Assembly: GCA_002482685.1 (NCBI GenBank) | Contig: DLGL01000023.1 | Span: 1-17,335, forward strand | DNA: 17,335 bases | Direction: 5' to 3' | From: Bacteriovoracaceae bacterium UBA7695 | GTDB lineage: Bacteria > Bdellovibrionota > Bacteriovoracia > Bacteriovoracales > Bacteriovoracaceae | Part shown: in pieces, positions 13,837 through 17,335 of the stretch | Layout: every line of letters begins with the position of its first letter | Numbering within the stretch: the first letter of the stretch is position 1 | Notes under the pieces: model-generated | Database searches by the model: none | What the model saw: only the letters and a program-made list of their open reading frames with translations | What the model was told of the DNA's origin: nothing | Program-made: the position numbers and the translations under genes

Positions 13837-14573
13837 TGATTCAGATTATCCTCTTAGCATTATTGTCCTCAAACATCATGGCAACAACCTTCAAGGTCCA
13901 GCCAATTGAGCAACAAATTAAAGACTCAGATGGCCTTTTTCAGGGTAACTATCTTCGCAAAAAAACAGTCATTTTAGAGAATGGTTCTGTTGCGACTCAA
14001 ATGATTTTTAAAATGAGTCGAGAGGTTGGACTTCAATCCGATTTTTATGGAATGGACGAAGTCATCGTTCATTATCCAGGCGGAAAGACAGAAAATGCTG
14101 AAGTTAAAGTGGATGGGGTTCCTTCTTTTGTGGCGGGAGAAAAAGTCGTCCTCTTTATCAAAAGCGTAGATAATCGTTATTGGGGAATGAACCTTGCTTT
14201 CGGAACTTATAAGGTCATTAATTATGGAAATGAAGTGATGCTCGTGAATGCACTTTTTCCTGAGGAACCTAAGGTTGGGCAGATTAAATATTATGACTTT
14301 GAAAAATCCGTCAAAGATATTAAGGGCTTAAATCTTAAGGTCGTTGTATCAACGGATTATCCGACAATTCCAAATCAAAACCCAATTGAGGAAGTAGAAT
14401 CTGGCCGCTCGCCCGCCTCTGTGAGCGAAGGGCAAATTCGCACCATTGCCTCTGAAGCGGATCAATCAGACAATGAAGAGGGTCTTCCGCATAAAAATAT
14501 TATGTGGCTTATTTTGGCCCTTGGAATTACGGGTGGAATCTTCCGTTTTAGCAATAGTAGAGCTTCCAAATAA
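13836..14573 (+). CDS. Exported, C-terminally anchored protein paired with the matrixin-like protease
   Basis: This 245-aa protein starts with GTG at 13836, behind AAGGGA (13824-13829) at six bases. Residues 1-16 form a hydrophobic signal peptide (MIQIILLALLSSNIMA, cleaved before TT). The body is beta-rich with the motif GVPSFVAGEKVVLFIK (94-109), preceded by HYPGG (79-83) and followed by WGMNLAFGTYKV (116-127). A low-complexity acidic and Ser/Asn linker (about 180-218) leads to a C-terminal transmembrane helix (221-236) and a short basic tail (SNSRASK), so the globular part should face the periplasm while tethered to a membrane. From memory, proteins with a PGG...G.P.F..GE.VVLFL pattern occur beside matrixin-like metalloproteases in several deltaproteobacterial-type genomes, as here with a 30-base gap; I could not verify this. 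A role as protease partner, inhibitor or chaperone is inference. There is no catalytic motif and the family name is unknown to me. Confidence 0.8.
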   Translation: MIQIILLALLSSNIMATTFKVQPIEQQIKDSDGLFQGNYLRKKTVILENGSVATQMIFKMSREVGLQSDFYGMDEVIVHYPGGKTENAEVKVDGVPSFVAGEKVVLFIKSVDNRYWGMNLAFGTYKVINYGNEVMLVNALFPEEPKVGQIKYYDFEKSVKDIKGLNLKVVVSTDYPTIPNQNPIEEVESGRSPASVSEGQIRTIASEADQSDNEEGLPHKNIMWLILALGITGGIFRFSNSRASK

Positions 14574-14603
14574 TTTAGCGAATTCTGCTTTCAATGGATT
14601 GAA

Positions 14604-16301
14604 ATGCACATTTGGTTTTTTATCAGTCTTATCTTCTGCAATCTCGCAATGTCTCATCAGACTACCCGTACAGCTGCGTTCAAAGAAGTCAGATGGGCCA
14701 ATACTAATATACCAATCAAGATCTCTAATGGATCTTCTACTTTGGTTACTGCGAATTCCATTATTGATCAATCGCTTGCAGAGTGGAATCAGGCTTCTGG
14801 TTTTCAACTCCAAAAAACCAATTTTACTACTAACAATCAAATCAAGTTTTTAAATAACTTTTCAATTTATGGTTCTGCCGTCGTAGGTCTTACAGAAGTC
14901 AGCTACAATAATGCCGGGACAATAAGTTCGGCGACTATCTTTCTCAATGAAGACAACTATAGATTTGTCAGTACCCCAGGAATTTCGATCAATAATAATG
15001 TCTATCTCAAAGATGTATTAACTCATGAGTTAGGTCATTTTGTTGGTCTATCTCATTCTGAGGTTCTAGATTCAACTATGTTTTATCAAACTTACGCCGG
15101 ACAGTCAGAGCTCGCAGCAGACGATGTGGCAGGGATTCGGAGTAAGTATGATTCTGGTTATGGAGTCATTTCGGGTAAAGTAGCTGGAGGAAACCACATA
15201 GGTGTTCTTGGTGTAAATGTTCAGGCCATATCTCGTCGAACGGGAGAAGCAATTTCAGGTTTTACTAATCAAGATGGCCAGTTCGAAATTAAAGGCCTGG
15301 ATTTAAATGACACCTATTATCTTCATACATCTCGTTTGAAAAACCTCAGCTCACTTCCTTCGTATCTTGCAAACGTTCAGACGGATTTTTGTCCCTCTGC
15401 TTATGTCCCTTCTTTTTTTAGCCGCTGTGGAGACGAAAATAATGGAATTGCACAAGGAATAACTCTAAGTAGTTCCGTAAGAAGCATTAATGTTGGTGAA
15501 GTGAGCATCAGATGCGCTCTTATGGTTCAGGATAATTATATCGGAGAAAAGTTTCAGACTACTTTTCGACCGATTGAAATTTTTAATTTTTCACATGAAC
15601 AAAAGCACGAAAAAACCTATAGAGGATATTTCACAATTGCAGAGCTGGATACTTTAAATTTTTCAGCCCCAGATAAATTTACAATTGATTTATCCGGGTT
15701 AACAAATCCTTCAGGTAAAAATCTTAAAATCAGACTTATATCTCAGCCATTTGGTAATCCAGTGGACTATGAAATGAGCCTTGTTCATGACAATTTTGTT
15801 GTTGCTGGTAGCCCACTTATTCGGACTCTGAATCCAAATGGAACTCTCAAACTTGATATCCTTGCCAACACCCTTCTGGATCCCGTGCCGGCCAACAATA
15901 AGTTTGAACTTGATGTTTCAGCAAGAAAGCTAACACCTTACGCTACCCAGCTTAGTATTCCTGATGCGATGGTTTTCGCTACTTCTGAAGTTGCCAGCTA
16001 TTTGTTGGTCATCAGCATCGAGTCAGGCTCGGCCCCCATTCTGGATACTGGAGTAGCATTGTCGGATAACTACTCATGCATGGATGCTCCCTTTACCTAT
16101 GCTGTCGAGAATTCAACGGCTCAGTCCGATGAAACATCTTCCGCTGCCAAATCAGCTGCCACGGCCGCAGCATGTGGCACGATTGGGAATTCCGGTGAGG
16201 GCCCGGGTCCTGGAAGTTTTACAGCAACCCTGAGTCTTGGATTTCTACTTTCCCTTCTGGGTCATATCTTGTCGAAAAGACGCAAGAATTTTTTGTCTTA
16301 A
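14604..16301 (+). CDS. Secreted matrixin-like zinc metalloprotease with a C-terminal sorting-like tail
   Basis: This is a 565-aa exported metzincin protease. ATG at 14604 has only a weak Shine-Dalgarno (GGA at 14596), suggesting coupling to the gene upstream. A signal peptide covers residues 1-17 (cleavage near AMS/HQ). The catalytic domain (about 25-182) begins FKEVRWANTNIPIKI and contains the metzincin zinc site HELGHFVGLSH (141-151: H141, E142, H145, H151), a Met-turn DSTMFY (M159) and DDVAGIRSKY (173-182), as in peptidase family M10. Next comes a carboxypeptidase-regulatory/Ig-like beta domain (about 186-245, GVISGKVAGG...GQFEIKGLDL), then a long beta-rich region with cysteines 263, 275, 304 and 492. 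The end is an Ala/Ser linker, CGTIG (524-528), a Gly/Pro-rich stretch, a hydrophobic helix (about 540-556) and basic SKRRK. I see no cysteine-switch prodomain, so activity may be controlled by the neighbouring protein or by export. Substrate unknown. Confidence 0.9.
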   Translation: MHIWFFISLIFCNLAMSHQTTRTAAFKEVRWANTNIPIKISNGSSTLVTANSIIDQSLAEWNQASGFQLQKTNFTTNNQIKFLNNFSIYGSAVVGLTEVSYNNAGTISSATIFLNEDNYRFVSTPGISINNNVYLKDVLTHELGHFVGLSHSEVLDSTMFYQTYAGQSELAADDVAGIRSKYDSGYGVISGKVAGGNHIGVLGVNVQAISRRTGEAISGFTNQDGQFEIKGLDLNDTYYLHTSRLKNLSSLPSYLANVQTDFCPSAYVPSFFSRCGDENNGIAQGITLSSSVRSINVGEVSIRCALMVQDNYIGEKFQTTFRPIEIFNFSHEQKHEKTYRGYFTIAELDTLNFSAPDKFTIDLSGLTNPSGKNLKIRLISQPFGNPVDYEMSLVHDNFVVAGSPLIRTLNPNGTLKLDILANTLLDPVPANNKFELDVSARKLTPYATQLSIPDAMVFATSEVASYLLVISIESGSAPILDTGVALSDNYSCMDAPFTYAVENSTAQSDETSSAAKSAATAAACGTIGNSGEGPGPGSFTATLSLGFLLSLLGHILSKRRKNFLS

Positions 16302-16321
16302 CCCATCCTTTTGCATAGAAT
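16293..16321 (+). promoter_or_regulatory. Candidate promoter for the AMIN protein gene and lon
   Basis: TTGTCT (16293-16298) and TAGAAT (16316-16321) are 17 bp apart, matching four and five of six consensus bases. The start point near 16328 would give a leader of about 27 nt. The -35 overlaps the last codons of the protease gene. No heat-shock-type element is obvious. Confidence 0.4.
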
Positions 16322-16354
16322 GAATAAGTAAAATCCATTGTCTTGGAGTTAATC

Positions 16355-16822
16355 ATGATGCGTATGTTGTTTCTTTCTTTTCTTGTAAGTGTTCCTGTTC
16401 TTGCCCAGAATTTAATGGAAGAAAGAATTTGGAAAGTTTCTGCCAGAAAAAAATCCATCTTTTTAGACTCCGGTGTCTTTCATCATAATTCGTCAGTCAA
16501 AAATGCTGGAATTACGGCCATCCGTAGTTCATCGGCTACAGGTCAAGGTTATGAAAGAGTTGTAGTGGATTTCAACACTCCATCTGTACCAAAACTTTAT
16601 GGACATATTTCTTCTAAGAACCAAAAAATCAGTGTTGATTTTTTTGATGCCGTTATTACAACCGGTCAGCCTCAGCTAAAAGCATCAAAAAATGTAAAAG
16701 CCATCGACTTCATAAATGTGGATGGCAAATCTATTACAATGGATCTTTCGATGAAGGGTAAATCAAGCTTTGATATTTTCTATCTTGAAAATCCTGGTCG
16801 ACTGGTTATTGATATCCGTTAA
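16355..16822 (+). CDS. Small periplasmic AMIN-domain protein
   Basis: This 155-aa product has a Sec signal peptide (residues 1-17, MMRMLFLSFLVSVPVLA, cleaved before QN), so it is periplasmic. The rest looks like a single AMIN domain: ITAIRSSSATGQGYERVVVDF (53-73), the strand KISVDFFDAVI, VKAIDFINVDGKSITMDLSM, and the characteristic ending LENPGRLVIDIR. AMIN domains in AmiC amidases and PilQ secretins bind peptidoglycan or direct proteins to cell-wall sites. Here the domain stands alone with no catalytic part. I choose ATG at 16355 (or 16358) over the in-frame TTG at 16343, because the GGAG Shine-Dalgarno (16345-16348) overlaps that TTG and the later start gives a proper signal peptide. The lon gene begins 17 bases downstream, so both are probably on one transcript. 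Confidence 0.82.
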   Translation: MMRMLFLSFLVSVPVLAQNLMEERIWKVSARKKSIFLDSGVFHHNSSVKNAGITAIRSSSATGQGYERVVVDFNTPSVPKLYGHISSKNQKISVDFFDAVITTGQPQLKASKNVKAIDFINVDGKSITMDLSMKGKSSFDIFYLENPGRLVIDIR

Positions 16823-16839
16823 TTCATAAGGAAAAAAAC

Positions 16840-17335
16840 ATGGTTACTAAAAATAAAAAGCCTAAATCTAAAGGTGAGGCGAATCTCGCGGATTCTCCAT
16901 CGGAAGTTGTTATTATTCCCATCGTGAATAGTCCAATTTTTCCAGGAATGATTGCTCCGATTATTCTTTCAGAAGAAAAATATACTCCGGAACTTGATGC
17001 CTACCTTTCAAAAAATAACTACGTAGCTTTAAACCTTGTTAAGTTTAAGGATTTTGGCGAAGGTCAGGAAGTACTTCAGGAAATGGACGAAGAGCAAGTT
17101 AGTTATGAAGATGACGACGATGCAGACGAGGAAGAGTATGTTGGTCTGAATTCTGCTGCCGACATTACTCCTAAAGGTATTACGCCTAAGGATATCTATA
17201 AAGTAGGTGTCCTTTGTAAGGTCATCAAAAAACTAAAACTTCCAGATGGCTCTGTAAACTTACTCGTACACGGAATGAAGCGCTACCGTGCCTCTGAGTA
17301 CGTAGTGGATGCACCACTTCTGATTGCTAAGACTG
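16840..17335 (+). CDS. lon: Lon ATP-dependent protease, N-terminal part (runs off the window)
   Basis: Only 165 codons of the N-terminal substrate-recognition (LAN) domain are visible. The ATPase and Ser-Lys protease domains would lie downstream. Recognition rests on IPIVNSPIFPGMIAPIIL (26-43), equivalent to IPVLPLRDVVVYPHMVIPL in E. coli, and on DIYKVGVLCKVIKKLKLPDG followed by VNLLVHGMKRYR (118-150), equivalent to FTVGTVASILQMLKLPDGTVKVLVEGLQR. ATG at 16840 has AAGGA (16828-16832) seven bases upstream. Between these blocks lies an insertion of about 30 residues with an acidic run (EDDDDADEEE, 90-99), which E. coli Lon lacks. The first 20 residues are basic and low-complexity. Lon is a cytoplasmic protease for misfolded and regulatory proteins. 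Confidence 0.9.
   Translation, partial: MVTKNKKPKSKGEANLADSPSEVVIIPIVNSPIFPGMIAPIILSEEKYTPELDAYLSKNNYVALNLVKFKDFGEGQEVLQEMDEEQVSYEDDDDADEEEYVGLNSAADITPKGITPKDIYKVGVLCKVIKKLKLPDGSVNLLVHGMKRYRASEYVVDAPLLIAKT

Noticed and set aside
14634..14642. Lipobox reading of the protease N-terminus (Cys12)
   Set aside because: The residues before the cysteine (SLIF) do not fit the L-[AS]-[GA]-C pattern; a standard signal peptide cleaved near residue 17 fits better.
14446..14853. Open frames on both strands across the junction of the partner and protease genes
   Set aside because: They are out of frame with two genes supported by signal peptides and a zinc-site motif, and have no recognisable content.
1..17335. 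CRISPR arrays, tRNA/rRNA genes, insertion sequences, prophage or attachment sites
   Set aside because: No regularly spaced repeats, transposase or integrase frames, or RNA gene sequences were seen, and the short intergenic gaps leave little room for them.

Overview
The window is a compact, AT-rich, Gram-negative bacterial chromosome segment. Every recognisable gene lies on the + strand and no gap exceeds about 120 bases. TamA/TamB-type outer-membrane assembly proteins, several Sec signal peptides and a periplasmic AMIN protein establish a two-membrane envelope. The mix of secreted proteins, a matrixin-like protease with a sorting-like tail, and the base composition suggest Bdellovibrionota (Bacteriovorax/Peredibacter type) or a related former deltaproteobacterium. 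That placement is inference: no rRNA gene is present to confirm it.

Layout. (1) Positions 1-1324 hold the 3' part of accC (biotin carboxylase). (2) Positions 1368-9596 hold a tightly coupled three-gene operon: a cytoplasmic helical/TPR-like protein, a TamB-like protein overlapping it by 11 nt, and a large Omp85/TamA-like barrel protein overlapping tamB by an ATGA. The barrel protein appears to have seven POTRA-like repeats. (3) Positions 9665-10631 hold a self-contained ribosomal unit: a good sigma70-type promoter, rplM, rpsI and a textbook intrinsic terminator. (4) Positions 10662-11051 encode a small secreted six-cysteine protein of unknown function. (5) Positions 11138-13774 encode a divergent UvrA-family ABC protein. 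Its first nucleotide-binding site looks intact, while the Walker B and H-loop of its second site are degenerate. (6) Positions 13836-16301 hold a secreted or anchored protein and a matrixin-like zinc metalloprotease, probably a functional pair; the protease ends in a Cys / Gly-Pro-rich / hydrophobic / basic tail. (7) Positions 16355-17335 hold a small periplasmic AMIN-domain protein followed by the start of lon, which carries an unusual acidic insertion and runs off the window.

Much of the content serves envelope biogenesis and the exported proteome: outer-membrane assembly (TamA/TamB), exported proteins, a protease pair and a peptidoglycan-associated AMIN protein, interspersed with housekeeping genes (accC, rplM, rpsI, lon). 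I see no phage, insertion sequence, CRISPR array, tRNA or rRNA. The most unusual items are the TPR-TamB-TamA operon with its long POTRA string, the asymmetric UvrA paralogue, and the matrixin pair with its C-terminal sorting-like signal.
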